A stretch of DNA of 64,000 bases from Pseudactinotalea terrae (GCF_009733845.1 NZ_WNXZ01000003.1:62001-126000); one strand, 5' to 3'. Positions 39,327-51,779 are shown, numbered from the stretch's first letter. Notes: generated by a model from the sequence alone, not told the origin. Made by a program: numbers and translations.

Positions 39327-39854
39327 ATGACCGAGACAGCGCACGCCACGTCCGATGACCTGAGGTCGATCCTCACCGCCTTCAGCGAGGCCGGGTGGCC
39401 CGTGCCCCGAGCCGAGGTCGTGGCGATCGCCGAGCGTCTGGGCTGGACCGTGCGGTCGGACACCGAGCGCGGCATCATGTTCATGACCGGCCTGCCGTAC
39501 CGCCGCGCACGCGCCGACTGCCTCCTCCTGGAGGATCACCTCGGGCAGCTGACCATCGGGCTGACCGATCGGGTCGATGGCGATGACGCGGCCTCGCGTG
39601 AGCCGCTGCGAGCGATCGAGCGCGATCTCGTCGCGGCCGCGGCCGAGGTCCTCGGGGAGCCGAGCGGCAGCTCGGCCGGCCGGCCACGGACGTACTGGGA
39701 TCTCGATGCGGGCGCGCGTATCGCCGTCGAGAACACGGGTGACCGGGTGATCCTCGCCGTCCTCGGCAAGCAGGTCGCCGATGTCGAGCGAGCCGAGGCC
39801 CGGTTGGGCGTCGATCCGGATCGTGTCGTGGGCACCGATCCCGAGCCGGCGTGA
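39327..39854 (+). CDS. Candidate immunity protein of the toxin module
   Basis: A 175-residue soluble protein, acidic overall, with no signal peptide. Possibly of a family near DUF6301, but I cannot confirm this. It starts 12 bp after the toxin stop with a GGAGGATC site, the standard position of an immunity gene. Segments are DLRSILTAFSEAGWPVPRAE, MTGLPYRRARADCLLLEDH and the Asp-rich C-terminal tail. That it binds and blocks the nuclease end is inferred from position alone. Confidence 0.65.
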   Translation: MTETAHATSDDLRSILTAFSEAGWPVPRAEVVAIAERLGWTVRSDTERGIMFMTGLPYRRARADCLLLEDHLGQLTIGLTDRVDGDDAASREPLRAIERDLVAAAAEVLGEPSGSSAGRPRTYWDLDAGARIAVENTGDRVILAVLGKQVADVERAEARLGVDPDRVVGTDPEPA

Positions 39855-39907
39855 TCTCCTGCGTGTGATCTCGGCCTCCTCGAGCGGATTGGTCCCTGTG
39901 ACCGCTT

Positions 39908-39935
39908 TTGAGCTGGCCCATCCGTGTTGTACTCT
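39908..39935 (+). promoter_or_regulatory. Sigma-A promoter for the str operon
   Basis: TTGAGC (39908-39913), a 16-bp spacer and TACTCT (39930-39935); reading TTTGAG gives 17 bp. A leader of about 260 nt precedes rpsL. The 346-bp gap holds this promoter, the hairpin element at 40097 and no gene that I can see. Confidence 0.65.
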
Positions 39936-40096
39936 GGACGGCGGTGCCCGCTGAGGCGGGCTCTCGCGTGTGCGCAGCTCTGCTCGCGCGTCGCACCTTG
40001 AGGGGCGATGCAGCGGTGGGGCGGCAAGGCGGTTGTCAGACCGGCCGAGCGCACCGACCATCGCTTCACCGCGGTGACCGGTGCGTCTTGAGACCG

Positions 40097-40122
40097 GCGC
40101 GACACGCCCGAGTGCGGGGGTC
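40097..40122 (+). promoter_or_regulatory. Shared leader hairpin element, rpsL copy
   Basis: A 26-nt element starting GCGCGACACGCCCGAG and ending GCGGGGGTC. Its CCCG/CGGG and GAC/GTC segments can pair as a small hairpin. 25 of 26 bases recur at 46281-46306 before rpsJ. It lies ~80 nt before the rpsL start codon. Confidence 0.75.
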
Positions 40123-40200
40123 ATAGCGACAGCCGGGCAGTAACGAGACAAGACGTAGCGGTATCGAACAGCAGTACCTCAGACACGGGACGGAGACCCA

Positions 40201-40575
40201 GTGCCCACCATTCAGCAGCTGGTCCGCAAGGGCCGCAGCGCCAAGGTCGGCAAGACCAAGACGCCTGCCCTCAAGGGCAGCCCGCAGCGCCGCGGCGTGT
40301 GCACGCGCGTGTTCACGACCACGCCGAAGAAGCCGAACTCCGCCCTCCGCAAGGTGGCGCGTGTGAAGCTCTCCAGCGGCATCGAGGTCACCGCCTACAT
40401 CCCCGGCGTCGGCCACAACCTGCAGGAGCACTCCATCGTGCTCGTGCGTGGCGGTCGTGTCCGCGACCTGCCGGGTGTGCGTTACAAGATCGTCCGCGGC
40501 GCCCTCGACACCCAGGGTGTCCGTGGCCGCCAGCAGGCCCGCAGCCGTTACGGCGCCAAGAAGGAGAAGAAGTAA
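40201..40575 (+). CDS. rpsL: 30S ribosomal protein S12
   Basis: A 124-residue decoding-site protein. [11 protein letters not shown] opens the protein and [12 protein letters not shown] includes Lys43. In the second decoding loop [12 protein letters not shown] the residue at position 88 is Arg where most bacteria have Lys; CGC encodes it at 40462-40464. K88R is a known streptomycin-resistance substitution in other species. GTG 40201 follows GGGACGGAG. It overlaps rpsG by one base. Confidence 0.97.
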   Translation: MPTIQQLVRKGRSAKVGKTKTPALKGSPQRRGVCTRVFTTTPKKPNSALRKVARVKLSSGIEVTAYIPGVGHNLQEHSIVLVRGGRVRDLPGVRYKIVRGALDTQGVRGRQQARSRYGAKKEKK

Positions 40576-41045
40576 TGCCTCGTAAGGGCCCGGCCCCGAA
40601 GCGGCCGCTCGCGATCGACCCGGTCTACGAGTCGACCACCGTCACCCAGCTCGTGAACCGCGTGCTGCTCGACGGCAAGAAGTCGACCGCTGAGCGGATC
40701 GTCTACGACGCGCTCGAGGGCGTTCGCAGCAAGACCCAGCAGGAGCCGGCGCAGGTTCTCAAGCGCGCGCTCGAGAACGTCCGCCCCACCCTCGAGGTCC
40801 GCTCCCGCCGTGTCGGTGGCGCCACCTACCAGGTGCCGGTCGAGGTTCGTACCGCTCGCCAGACCACGCTCGCGCTGCGCTGGCTCGTCGACTACGCCCG
40901 CGCTCGCCGCGAGAAGACGATGACCGAGCGACTCATGAACGAGATCCTCGACGCCAGCAACGGCCTGGGTGCCGCTGTCAAGCGTCGCGAGGACACGCAC
41001 AAGATGGCTGAGTCCAACCGGGCGTTCGCGCACTACCGCTGGTAG
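40575..41045 (+). CDS. rpsG: 30S ribosomal protein S7
   Basis: A 156-residue S7, the primary 16S 3'-domain binder that in E. coli represses the str operon. Conserved segments are [32 protein letters not shown] and the C-terminal end NRAFAHYRW. The start ATG shares a base with the rpsL stop (TAATG), with AGGAGA just upstream. It precedes fusA by 73 bp. Confidence 0.97.
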   Translation: MPRKGPAPKRPLAIDPVYESTTVTQLVNRVLLDGKKSTAERIVYDALEGVRSKTQQEPAQVLKRALENVRPTLEVRSRRVGGATYQVPVEVRTARQTTLALRWLVDYARARREKTMTERLMNEILDASNGLGAAVKRREDTHKMAESNRAFAHYRW

Positions 41046-41118
41046 TCCGCCGCGGTCCGAGCGCTGACCAGCGCGTGACCGCCTTATTCGTGCTCAACAC
41101 CACCAGAAAAGGGCAACC

Positions 41119-43221
<2,103 letters not shown>

Positions 43222-43224
43222 ACG

Positions 43225-43246
43225 CACGGGGTCTCCGGCCCCCGTG
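43225..43246 (+). terminator. Weak hairpin after fusA
   Basis: CACGGGG and CCCCGTG pair around TCTCCGGC just after the fusA stop. There is no clear T-tract; it may attenuate rather than end transcription into tuf. Confidence 0.5.
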
Positions 43247-43392
43247 TCATCGCTCTCGCTGAGCTAGCGTTGGAGATCTTCTTCGACGCAACCAGAACAG
43301 ATAACCAAGTCGTAGGATTCACAAGGCCCTGACTCCGGCAAGCCCGCCGGAAGACGGACGACACACCTACCCGAGTTCCAGGAGGAACCACA

Positions 43393-44586
43393 GTGGCGAA
43401 GGCCAAGTTCGAGCGGACCAAGCCGCACGTCAACATCGGCACCATCGGTCACGTCGATCACGGCAAGACCACGCTGACGGCGGCGATCACCAAGGTGCTC
43501 GCTGACAAGTACCCCGACCTGAACACGTTCACCCCGTTCGACCAGGTCGACAACGCTCCCGAGGAGCGTCAGCGCGGTATCACGATCAACGTCTCGCACG
43601 TCGAGTACCAGACCGAGAAGCGCCACTACGCGCACGTCGATGCCCCTGGTCACGCCGACTACATCAAGAACATGATCACCGGTGCGGCTCAGATGGACGG
43701 CGCGATCCTCGTGGTCGCCGCCACTGACGGCCCGATGGCGCAGACCCGTGAGCACGTGCTGCTCGCCCGTCAGGTCGGTGTGCCCTACCTGCTGGTCGCG
43801 CTGAACAAGTCGGACATGGTCGACGACGAGGACATCCTCGAGCTCGTCGAGGTCGAGGTGCGCGAGCTCCTCACCAGCCAGGAGTTCGACGGCGACAACG
43901 TTCCGGTCGTGCGCGTCTCGGGCCTCAAGGCTCTCGAGGGCGACCCGGAGTGGGTCAAGTCGGTCGAGGACCTCATGGAGGCCGTCGACGAGAACGTGCC
44001 GGACCCGGTGCGCGACATCGACAAGCCGTTCCTCATGCCCATCGAGGACGTCTTCACGATCACCGGTCGTGGCACCGTCGTCACCGGTCGTGTCGAGCGT
44101 GGTCACCTCAACGTCAACGAGGAGGTCGAGATCGTCGGTATCAAGCCGACCGCCATCAAGACCACCGTCACCGGTGTTGAGATGTTCCGCAAGCTGCTCG
44201 ACTACGCCGAGGCCGGCGAGAACGTCGGTCTGCTCCTGCGCGGCACCAAGCGTGAGGAGGTCGAGCGCGGCCAGGTCGTCGTGAAGCCGGGTTCGATCAC
44301 CCCGCACACCGACTTCGAGGCCCAGGTCTACATCCTGGCCAAGGACGAGGGTGGGCGTCACAACCCGTTCTACTCGAACTACCGCCCGCAGTTCTACTTC
44401 CGCACCACCGACGTCACCGGCGTCATCACGCTGCCCGAGGGCACCGAGATGGTCATGCCTGGTGACAACACCGAGATGTCGGTCGAGCTGATCCAGCCGA
44501 TCGCCATGGAGGAGGGCCTCGGCTTCGCCATCCGTGAGGGTGGCCGCACCGTCGGCTCCGGTCGTGTGACCAAGATCCTCAAGTGA
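43393..44586 (+). CDS. tuf: Elongation factor Tu
   Basis: A 397-residue GTPase that delivers aminoacyl-tRNA. G1 is [10 protein letters not shown]3 [12 protein letters not shown] and G4 NKSDM; domain III carries the aminoacyl-tRNA site ([16 protein letters not shown]). The GTG at 43393 follows AGGAGGA. It is the only tuf copy in the window. A 171-bp leader separates it from fusA and a terminator follows. Confidence 0.98.
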   Translation: MAKAKFERTKPHVNIGTIGHVDHGKTTLTAAITKVLADKYPDLNTFTPFDQVDNAPEERQRGITINVSHVEYQTEKRHYAHVDAPGHADYIKNMITGAAQMDGAILVVAATDGPMAQTREHVLLARQVGVPYLLVALNKSDMVDDEDILELVEVEVRELLTSQEFDGDNVPVVRVSGLKALEGDPEWVKSVEDLMEAVDENVPDPVRDIDKPFLMPIEDVFTITGRGTVVTGRVERGHLNVNEEVEIVGIKPTAIKTTVTGVEMFRKLLDYAEAGENVGLLLRGTKREEVERGQVVVKPGSITPHTDFEAQVYILAKDEGGRHNPFYSNYRPQFYFRTTDVTGVITLPEGTEMVMPGDNTEMSVELIQPIAMEEGLGFAIREGGRTVGSGRVTKILK

Positions 44587-44617
44587 TCTCCCGCCGGGTC
44601 TGACCCGGCACCGGCAA

Positions 44618-44653
44618 AGGGCCCGTCGACAGCGTCAGCTGTCGGCGGGCTCT
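44618..44653 (+). terminator. Intrinsic terminator after tuf
   Basis: Arms AGGGCCCGTCGACAG and CTGTCGGCGGGCTCT pair with one or two G-U pairs around CGTCAG. It ends the str operon. Confidence 0.8.
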
Positions 44654-44677
44654 TCGCCATTGCCCGCCTGTGGCGGT

Positions 44678-44743
44678 GAGTGCGCACCGTGGCGGTGAGT
44701 GCGTACTGCGGGGGGTGCGCACTCGCCGTGGATGTGCGCGCTC
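44678..44743. repeat. 66-bp palindromic intergenic repeat, copy 2
   Basis: Same length and layout as the copies at 33275 and 45915: four GTGCGCACTC-like blocks in inverted pairs. This one is more diverged (internal GCGTACT). It lies between the tuf terminator and the 3' end of the AbiEi-like gene. Confidence 0.82.
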
Positions 44744-44797
44744 AGCGGCGCGGCGCAGGGTGGCGGCTGAGTGGGTCCCTGAGCGCCGGCCGCGGTG

Positions 44798-45775
44798 TCA
44801 GGGTGTCGCGGGTCGATGCCGGGAACTTCGACAGCAGCCAGGCCGCGGCCTGGGCGGTGTTGTGGAGGCGATCTTGGTGACGCGATGGACGGCGACGTCG
44901 GCTGACTCGATCGTGTCCTCGCGCCACTTCTCCTCAGCGACAGCACGAAGGATCGACTCCGGGGTGGGGCCGTACTTGCCCTCGCCGTCGTACTCGAGCG
45001 TGATCGCACGCCTCGGCCAGTCCGGTGCGGTCGCCAGCCAGGCAAGGTCGCTGAAGTACTGGTTCCCGTCGATCCACTGCTCCCACTCGCATATCGGTTC
45101 GGGTAGCCCGATCGCCAGCGCCAGCCATCGCAGCTCCGACTCCTGCGGTGATCCGGAGAGGCCGGTGGCGAGTCGCAGCACCTCACGAGCGCGTACGACG
45201 TTGCGGCGTACCCCCGACGCAGCAAGGAGGGACAGCAGCTCAGCGCGCACGACTGCCTCGCGCGACAACGAGGCGGCGCGATCGTGCTTGTCGACATCGG
45301 CAAGCTGTTGAAGCGCCCTGTCCACCGCGGCAAGACCCTGGCGGGGTGGAAGGAGCTGCGCGCAGCTGATCGCGTTCAGCTTCGGCGCGAGCACGGGGAG
45401 CCCGTGTACCAGGACGATGTCGTCGTCGGTGAGGGTGGGCCGGTAGTGGCGGACGACGTCCGAGCTGCGGCGACCGTTCGGATTCACCACCTGACTGATC
45501 TCCACGACGCCCGGATCGAACCGCACCGGCCAGCGATGCAGCGCGGCGCCGGTGCGGTGGCTGAACGCGAAGCGTGTGGTCAGCCGTTGCGCCACGGCCG
45601 CGCAGCGAGCGAGCAGCGCCTCGTGACGGACCTTCCGCGGGTCGGTCTGGGTGGTGGGCTCGCGGTAGGAACCTCGACGGATCCGCTCGGCCTCGCCCAC
45701 CCGCTGCAGCCCACGCAGCTGGTCATAGCCGTACTCCCGTACGGTGAGAATCCGTGGCGGTCTGAGGTCGGTCAT
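44798..45775 (-). CDS. AbiEi/DUF559-like protein
   Basis: A 325-residue protein. Residues ~1-105 (LTVREYGYDQLRGLQRVGEAERIRRGSYRE, then RFAFSHRTGAALHRWPV) resemble the winged-helix start of AbiEi-type antitoxins and related regulators. The region ISQVVNPNGRRSSDVVRHYR follows. The C-terminal part has a DUF559-like endonuclease-fold element (ITLEYDGEGKYG). No AbiEii-type toxin gene is adjacent, so a working type IV toxin-antitoxin pair is not shown; many actinobacteria carry such orphan genes. It lies between the str and S10 operons with a palindromic 66-bp repeat on each side. ATG 45775 lacks an obvious ribosome-binding site. Confidence 0.75.
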   Translation of the reverse strand: MTDLRPPRILTVREYGYDQLRGLQRVGEAERIRRGSYREPTTQTDPRKVRHEALLARCAAVAQRLTTRFAFSHRTGAALHRWPVRFDPGVVEISQVVNPNGRRSSDVVRHYRPTLTDDDIVLVHGLPVLAPKLNAISCAQLLPPRQGLAAVDRALQQLADVDKHDRAASLSREAVVRAELLSLLAASGVRRNVVRAREVLRLATGLSGSPQESELRWLALAIGLPEPICEWEQWIDGNQYFSDLAWLATAPDWPRRAITLEYDGEGKYGPTPESILRAVAEEKWREDTIESADVAVHRVTKIASTTPPRPRPGCCRSSRHRPATP

Positions 45776-45914
45776 GGCTCGAGGGTCGCGGACCCGATGG
45801 CATGGCGCACCGCCACGCCAGGGGTGCTGTGGACACAGGCGCATCTGGCTGCCCCTGTGGACAGCCGTGCCGAACCCCGCGCATCTCCGACCTGGGTGTC
45901 CGCCTCGCCGGCCT

Positions 45915-45980
45915 GACTGCGCACATCGACGGTGAGAGCGCACGGTGCACGGTGCGCACTCGCCGTCGAGGTGCGCACTC
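45915..45980. repeat. 66-bp palindromic intergenic repeat, copy 3
   Basis: The most symmetrical copy: the left half (starting GACTGCGCACATCGACGG) matches the reverse complement of the right half with about four mismatches in 33 positions. It lies between the AbiEi-like gene start and the rpsJ promoter. Confidence 0.88.
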
Positions 45981-46021
45981 GGCAGGGTGGGCGGGTTCAC
46001 AGGGGAGTGTCGAGACTCGAC

Positions 46022-46050
46022 TTGGGTTCCACGGATCCGTGTGGCAAACT
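46022..46050 (+). promoter_or_regulatory. Candidate promoter for the S10 operon
   Basis: TTGGGT (46022-46027), a 17-bp spacer and CAAACT (46045-46050). The -10 is weak but placed sensibly, leaving a leader of ~290 nt. The 569-bp gap before rpsJ contains this, palindrome copy 3, and the hairpin element at 46281; no gene is apparent. Confidence 0.45.
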
Positions 46051-46280
46051 AGTCCGGTTGCCTCGTCCAGAGGTGGGGTTTCGTGCGGCTCGGAAGCGGG
46101 CCACACAGGAGCCGCCCTGGAGAGAGAGCAACCGCCGGTCCGACCGACTGGCACGGTTGACCAGTCAGGCTGGGAGCCGGAGCCAGGCAGCGGACCACCA
46201 CAGTCCATCCCGACCACCCTCGCAGGTGCGTGAGCACAGGGCGAGAGGCACGGATGTGCCGCGCAGATGTATGACCACAA

Positions 46281-46306
46281 GCGCGACACGCCCGAGCGCG
46301 GGGGTC
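46281..46306 (+). promoter_or_regulatory. Shared leader hairpin element, rpsJ copy
   Basis: Same 26-nt element as at 40097 with a single C/T difference, 39 nt before the rpsJ start codon. It lies in the untranslated leader and may be a binding site for a ribosomal protein or a shared regulator. Confidence 0.75.
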
Positions 46307-46344
46307 GGTCGGAGCGGTACGAAGAGAAAGACACATACGACGCC

Positions 46345-46653
46345 ATGGCGGGACAGAAGATCCGCATCCGGCTCAAGTCCTACGACCACGAGGTCATCGA
46401 CAGCTCGGCGCGCAAGATCGTCGACACGGTGACTCGCGCTGGTGCAACGGTCGTGGGCCCGGTGCCGCTGCCGACGGAGAAGAACGTGTTCTGCGTCATT
46501 CGTTCGCCGCACAAGTACAAGGACAGCCGCGATCACTTCGAGATGCGGACCCACAAGCGGCTGATCGACATCATCGACCCGACGCCGAAGGCTGTCGACT
46601 CGCTCATGCGGCTCGACCTGCCTGCCGACGTCAACATCGAGATCAAGCTCTGA
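46345..46653 (+). CDS. rpsJ: 30S ribosomal protein S10
   Basis: A 102-residue S10 that also joins the NusB antitermination complex. The start [18 protein letters not shown] and the segments [12 protein letters not shown] and [13 protein letters not shown] are diagnostic. The ATG at 46345 gives the standard length; an upstream in-frame ATG at 46267 would begin before the leader hairpin and is rejected. First gene of the S10 operon. Confidence 0.97.
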
Positions 46654-46663
46654 GGTTCGGCTC

Positions 46664-47332
46664 ATGACTGCAACTACTACGCCCGAGCGCGCCGTCAAGG
46701 CGCTGCTGGGCACCAAGCTCGGAATGACCCAGGTGTGGGACGAGGCCGGCAAGCTCCGCCCCGTCACCGTGATCGAGGTTGGCAACAACGTCGTCACCCA
46801 GGTCAAGTCCCCCGAGACCGATGGTTACTCCTCGGTCCAGCTCGGTTACGGCCAGATCGACCCGCGCAAGCTCACGCAGCCGCTGCGGGCTCGGTTCGAC
46901 GCCGCCGGCGTGACCCCCCGTCGCCACCTCGCTGAGGTGCGTACCTCGGACGCCGCTGAGTACAGCGTCGGCCAGGAGCTGACGGTGGAGCTCTTCGGCG
47001 CGGACGACGTCGTGGACGTCGTCGGCACCACCAAGGGCAAGGGCACCGCCGGTGTCATGAAGCGTCACGGCTTCTCCGGCGTGGGCGCCTCGCACGGTGC
47101 GCACCGCAACCACCGCAAGCCCGGGTCGATCGGTGGCGCCTCGACGCCGTCGCGCGTCTTCAAGGGACTGCGCATGGCTGGTCGCATGGGGCATGACCGC
47201 CAGACCACCCAGAACCTCACGATCCACAGCGTCGACGCCGAGAAGGGCCTCCTTCTCATCGTCGGCCCGGTGCCGGGCCCCAAGGGCGGCATCGTCGTGG
47301 TCAAGACCGCCGCTAAGGGGGCCCAGCGATGA
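46664..47332 (+). CDS. rplC: 50S ribosomal protein L3
   Basis: A 222-residue L3 whose loop reaches the peptidyl-transferase centre. The start [18 protein letters not shown], the central loop [18 protein letters not shown] and RMAGRMG are diagnostic. It follows rpsJ by 10 bp, and its end overlaps the rplD start (ATGA). Confidence 0.97.
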   Translation: MTATTTPERAVKALLGTKLGMTQVWDEAGKLRPVTVIEVGNNVVTQVKSPETDGYSSVQLGYGQIDPRKLTQPLRARFDAAGVTPRRHLAEVRTSDAAEYSVGQELTVELFGADDVVDVVGTTKGKGTAGVMKRHGFSGVGASHGAHRNHRKPGSIGGASTPSRVFKGLRMAGRMGHDRQTTQNLTIHSVDAEKGLLLIVGPVPGPKGGIVVVKTAAKGAQR

Positions 47333-48036
47333 CCGCCGTCGACATCCTCGACGCCAAGGGCAAGAAGTCGGGCTCCACCGACCTCCCCGCCGACATCTTC
47401 GACGTTCAGGCGAACGTCCCGCTGATCCACCAGGTCGTCGTGGCCCAGCTCGCAGCAGCGCGCCAGGGCACGCACAAGGCCAAGAGCCGCGGCGAGGTCC
47501 GCGGTGGTGGCAAGAAGCCGTACCGCCAGAAGGGCACCGGCCGCGCCCGTCAGGGTTCGACCCGTGCGCCGCAGTTCGCCGGCGGTGGCGTCGTGCACGG
47601 GCCCGTCCCGCGCGACTACAGCCAGCGGACCCCCAAGAAGATGAAGGCTGCCGCTCTCCGTGGCGCTCTCTCCGACCGCGCGCGCGCCGACAAGGTCCAC
47701 GTCGTCACCGGCTTCGTCTCGGGCGATGCGCCCTCGACGGCCGAGGCGTTGGCCACGCTCGCGGGCATCGCATCCTCGCGCCACGTTCTCGTGGTGCTCT
47801 CCCGTGGTGACGACACCACCTGGAAGAGCCTGCGCAACGTGCCGAGCGTGCACCTGCTGCACCCGGACCAGCTGAACACCTACGACGTGCTCGTCTCCGA
47901 CGACGTCGTGTTCACCGCCGACGCGCTCGAGACGTTCGTCGCGGGCCCGGCCACCGGTCGCAGCGTGACCGCGGCCGCCAGCTCGGCCGAGATCGTCGAG
48001 GACGCCGACGACAGCACCGTGGAGGACGCCAAGTGA
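47329..48036 (+). CDS. rplD: 50S ribosomal protein L4
   Basis: A 235-residue L4 that lines the exit tunnel and, in E. coli, represses the S10 operon; whether it does so here is not shown. The extended loop [20 protein letters not shown] and [11 protein letters not shown] are conserved. Overlaps rplC and rplW by 4 bp each. An Asp/Glu-rich C-terminal tail ([13 protein letters not shown]) is present. Confidence 0.96.
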   Translation: MTAVDILDAKGKKSGSTDLPADIFDVQANVPLIHQVVVAQLAAARQGTHKAKSRGEVRGGGKKPYRQKGTGRARQGSTRAPQFAGGGVVHGPVPRDYSQRTPKKMKAAALRGALSDRARADKVHVVTGFVSGDAPSTAEALATLAGIASSRHVLVVLSRGDDTTWKSLRNVPSVHLLHPDQLNTYDVLVSDDVVFTADALETFVAGPATGRSVTAAASSAEIVEDADDSTVEDAK

Positions 48037-48338
48037 GCGACATCAGCACGAAGCACCCGCACGACGTCATCGTCGCGCCGGTCGTCTCCGAGAAGAGCTA
48101 CAACCTTCTCGACGAGGGCAAGTACACCTTCCTGGTCGACCCCAGCGCGAACAAGACCGAGATCAAGCTCGCGATCGAGAAGATCTTCTCGGGCGTCAAG
48201 GTTGCGTCGGTCAACACGATCAACCGCAAGGGCAAGGCCCGTCGTACCCGCTTCGGCCTCGGCCGTCGCAAGGACACCAAGCGCGCCATCGTGACGCTGC
48301 GTGAGGGCACCATCGACATCTTCGGCGGAGCCGGCTGA
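48033..48338 (+). CDS. rplW: 50S ribosomal protein L23
   Basis: A 101-residue L23 at the tunnel exit, where trigger factor and SRP dock. Conserved segments are [21 protein letters not shown] and the C-terminal [14 protein letters not shown]. The GTG start overlaps the rplD stop. Confidence 0.96.
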   Translation: MSDISTKHPHDVIVAPVVSEKSYNLLDEGKYTFLVDPSANKTEIKLAIEKIFSGVKVASVNTINRKGKARRTRFGLGRRKDTKRAIVTLREGTIDIFGGAG

Positions 48339-48367
48339 GCCGGGCCGAAAGGTAGAGGAACAGATCA

Positions 48368-49204
<837 letters not shown>

Positions 49205-49218
49205 GGAGCACCCCAGAC

Positions 49219-49500
49219 ATGCCTCGCAGCCTGAAGAAGGGTCCCTTCGTCGACGACCACCTCCAGAAGAAGGTGGACGTTCAGAACGACAAGGGCACCA
49301 AGACCGTCATCAAGACCTGGTCGCGCCGGTCGGTCATCACGCCCGACTTCCTGGGCCACACCTTTGCGGTGCACGACGGCCGCAAGCACGTCCCGGTGTT
49401 CGTCACCGAGTCGATGGTGGGCCACAAGCTGGGCGAGTTCGCCCCCACCCGCACCTTCCGCGGGCACGAGAAGGACGACCGGAAGGCGCGCCGCCGCTGA
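49219..49500 (+). CDS. rpsS: 30S ribosomal protein S19
   Basis: A 93-residue S19 in the small-subunit head. [33 protein letters not shown] and [16 protein letters not shown] are diagnostic. AAGGAGCA lies 13 bp before the ATG. It follows rplB by 14 bp. Confidence 0.97.
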   Translation: MPRSLKKGPFVDDHLQKKVDVQNDKGTKTVIKTWSRRSVITPDFLGHTFAVHDGRKHVPVFVTESMVGHKLGEFAPTRTFRGHEKDDRKARRR

Positions 49501-49556
49501 TCGCGGCGGTGTACCGACCGATACGTAGACGTCGAACAGACAAGTAAGGACACACG

Positions 49557-49928
49557 ATGGAAGCCAAGGCGCAGGCGCGGTTCGTGCGTGTGACGCCCCA
49601 GAAGGCACGGCGTGTCGTTGACACGATTCGTGGCAAGGGCGCGTCCGACGTGATCACGCAGCTCCGCTTCGCACCGCAGTCGGCCGCTGAGCCGGTCCGC
49701 AAGCTCGTTGAGAGTGCGATCGCGAATGCACGCGTGAAGGCGGACCAGGCCTCTGAGCGGTTCGACGAGGGTGACCTCGTCATCGCCGAGGCGTTCGTCG
49801 ACGAGGGCCCGTCCCTCAAGCGGTTCCGTCCTCGTGCGCAGGGTCGCGCGAGCCGGATCTTGAAGCGAACGAGCCACATCACGGTGATCGTGGCGGATCA
49901 GTCCCAGATCTCTGAAGGGGGTCGCTGA
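49557..49928 (+). CDS. rplV: 50S ribosomal protein L22
   Basis: A 123-residue L22 with a beta-hairpin in the exit tunnel. [18 protein letters not shown] and the hairpin region [20 protein letters not shown] are conserved and uninterrupted, so the wild-type macrolide-site loop is expected. AAGGACAC lies before the ATG. Confidence 0.96.
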   Translation: MEAKAQARFVRVTPQKARRVVDTIRGKGASDVITQLRFAPQSAAEPVRKLVESAIANARVKADQASERFDEGDLVIAEAFVDEGPSLKRFRPRAQGRASRILKRTSHITVIVADQSQISEGGR

Positions 49929-49932
49929 GAAT

Positions 49933-50751
49933 ATGGGTCAGAAGGTCAACCCGCACGGCTACCGCCTCGGCATCACGACCGACCACCGCACGCGGTGGTT
50001 CGCCGACAGCACCAAGGCCGGCCAGCGTTACCGCGACTACGTGAACGAGGACGTGCAGATCCGCAAGCTCATGGCCACCGGCCTCGAGCGTGCAGGCATC
50101 GCCAAGGTCGAGATCGAGCGCACGCGTGACCGCGTCCGCATCGACCTCCACACCGCGCGTCCGGGCATCGTCATCGGCCGCCGCGGCGCCGAGGCGGACC
50201 GCCTGCGTGGCGAGCTCGAGAAGCTCACCGGCAAGCAGGTGCAGCTCAACATCCTCGAGGTGAAGAACCCCGAGACGGACGCTCAGCTGGTGGCGCAGGG
50301 CATCGCGGAGCAGCTCGCCTCGCGTGTCTCCTTCCGCCGCGCGATGCGCAAGGGGATGCAGTCCGCCCAGCGCGCCGGTGCCAAGGGCATCAAGGTCCAG
50401 GTCTCCGGTCGCCTCGGCGGCGCCGAGATGAGCCGCTCGGAGTTCTACCGCGAGGGTCGGGTGCCGCTGCACACGCTCCGCGCGATGATCGACTTCGGCT
50501 TCTTCGAGGCCCGTACCACCTTCGGCCGCATCGGCGTGAAGGTCTGGATCTACAAGGGCGACCTCACCGAGCGGGAGTACGCCCAGCAGCAGGCGAGCGC
50601 AGCCCCGCGGCAGCGCCGCAACGACCGTGGCGAGCGCGGTGGCCGTGGCGGCCGTCGCGACGACGCCCCCGCGCAGCAGTCTGCCCCGGCTGAGGATGCT
50701 TCGGCTTCCGCTCCGGCAGCTGCCGCTCCGACGTCAGAGAAGGAGGCCTGA
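49933..50751 (+). CDS. rpsC: 30S ribosomal protein S3
   Basis: A 272-residue S3 forming the mRNA entry channel. The KH domain has [13 protein letters not shown] (GxxG-type loop), and the C-terminal domain carries [14 protein letters not shown]. The tail after residue ~225 is Arg/Gly- then Ala/Pro-rich and longer than in E. coli, common in actinobacteria. It starts 4 bp after the rplV stop. Confidence 0.97.
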   Translation: MGQKVNPHGYRLGITTDHRTRWFADSTKAGQRYRDYVNEDVQIRKLMATGLERAGIAKVEIERTRDRVRIDLHTARPGIVIGRRGAEADRLRGELEKLTGKQVQLNILEVKNPETDAQLVAQGIAEQLASRVSFRRAMRKGMQSAQRAGAKGIKVQVSGRLGGAEMSRSEFYREGRVPLHTLRAMIDFGFFEARTTFGRIGVKVWIYKGDLTEREYAQQQASAAPRQRRNDRGERGGRGGRRDDAPAQQSAPAEDASASAPAAAAPTSEKEA

Positions 50752-50754
50752 GCC

Positions 50755-51171
50755 TTGCTGATTCCCCGGCGGACCAAGCACCGCAAGCAGCATCACCCCA
50801 AGCGCACCGGCCAGGCTTCCGGCGGCACCACGATCTCCTTCGGCGACTACGGCATCCAGGCGCTCGAGCCCGCGTACGTCACGAACCGTCAGATCGAGGC
50901 CGCTCGTATCGCCATGACCCGCCACATCAAGCGTGGCGGCAAGGTGTGGATCAACATCTTCCCCGACCGTCCGCTCACGAAGAAGCCTGCCGAGACCCGC
51001 ATGGGTTCCGGTAAGGGTTCACCCGAGTGGTGGGTCGCCAACGTCAAGCCCGGCCGAGTGATGTTCGAGCTCGCCGGTGTCGATGAAGAGCTTGCTCGTG
51101 AGGCCATGCGCCGCGCGCAGCACAAGCTCCCGATGAAGACGCGGTTCGTGAGCCGCGAAGGTGGTGAGTGA
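50755..51171 (+). CDS. rplP: 50S ribosomal protein L16
   Basis: A 138-residue L16 near the A-site tRNA elbow. The TTG start gives [18 protein letters not shown], followed by [20 protein letters not shown] and [20 protein letters not shown] lies just before. It overlaps the possible GTG start of rpmC. Confidence 0.97.
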   Translation: MLIPRRTKHRKQHHPKRTGQASGGTTISFGDYGIQALEPAYVTNRQIEAARIAMTRHIKRGGKVWINIFPDRPLTKKPAETRMGSGKGSPEWWVANVKPGRVMFELAGVDEELAREAMRRAQHKLPMKTRFVSREGGE

Positions 51172-51173
51172 AG

Positions 51174-51416
51174 ATGGCGATCGGTTCTGCGGAGCTGGCT
51201 GTCTCGGAGCTTGACGGTATGACGTCGGAGCTGCTCGTGGCGGAGCTCAAGAAGGCCAAGAACGAGCTGTTCAACCTGCGTTTCTCCTCTGCCACCGGGC
51301 AGCTGGAGGACCACGGCCGGCTCAAGACCGTGCGTCGCGACATCGCGCGCATCTACACGATCCTGCGCGAGCGTGAGCTCGGCATCCGCACCGAGCCGTC
51401 CGTGGACGCGAAGTGA
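51174..51416 (+). CDS. rpmC: 50S ribosomal protein L29
   Basis: An 80-residue L29 near the tunnel exit. [20 protein letters not shown] and [15 protein letters not shown] are diagnostic. ATG 51174 gives the common start MAIGSAEL; a GTG at 51168 that overlaps the rplP stop (GTGA) would add two residues and is a fair alternative. Confidence 0.93.
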   Translation: MAIGSAELAVSELDGMTSELLVAELKKAKNELFNLRFSSATGQLEDHGRLKTVRRDIARIYTILRERELGIRTEPSVDAK

Positions 51417-51427
51417 GCGAGGACAAC

Positions 51428-51727
51428 ATGGCAAACACTGCAGAGAGCACGGAGGGTGCGGCCGTCGAGACCGCCGCCCGTCCGTACCGCAAGTCGCGCC
51501 GCGGCTACGTCGTCAGCGACAAGATGGACAAGACCGTCGTGGTCGAGGTCGAGGAGCGTGTCAAGCACGCGCTCTACGGCAAGGTCCTTCGCCGCAGCTC
51601 CCGCGTCAAGGCGCACGACGAGGCCAACGCGGCCGGCGTCGGTGACCTCGTGCTGATCCAGGAGACCCGCCCGCTGTCCGCGACCAAGCGGTGGCGCATC
51701 GTGGAGATCCTCGAGAAGGCCAAGTAA
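51428..51727 (+). CDS. rpsQ: 30S ribosomal protein S17
   Basis: A 99-residue S17. [20 protein letters not shown] and [20 protein letters not shown] are conserved; the N-terminal ~20 residues are variable. ATG 51428 follows GAGGAC at good spacing; a GTG at 51413 overlapping the rpmC stop would add five residues. A 178-bp gap with a hairpin follows before rplN. Confidence 0.93.
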   Translation: MANTAESTEGAAVETAARPYRKSRRGYVVSDKMDKTVVVEVEERVKHALYGKVLRRSSRVKAHDEANAAGVGDLVLIQETRPLSATKRWRIVEILEKAK

Positions 51728-51779
51728 TCCGGCCTTCGGCCCAGAGGCATCGAACGGCTGCGCCGCACTGCCCGATGTT

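Noticed and set aside
44798-46000. A 400-residue version of the AbiEi-like protein
   Set aside because: The added N-terminus is a translation of the 66-bp palindrome and has no family similarity.
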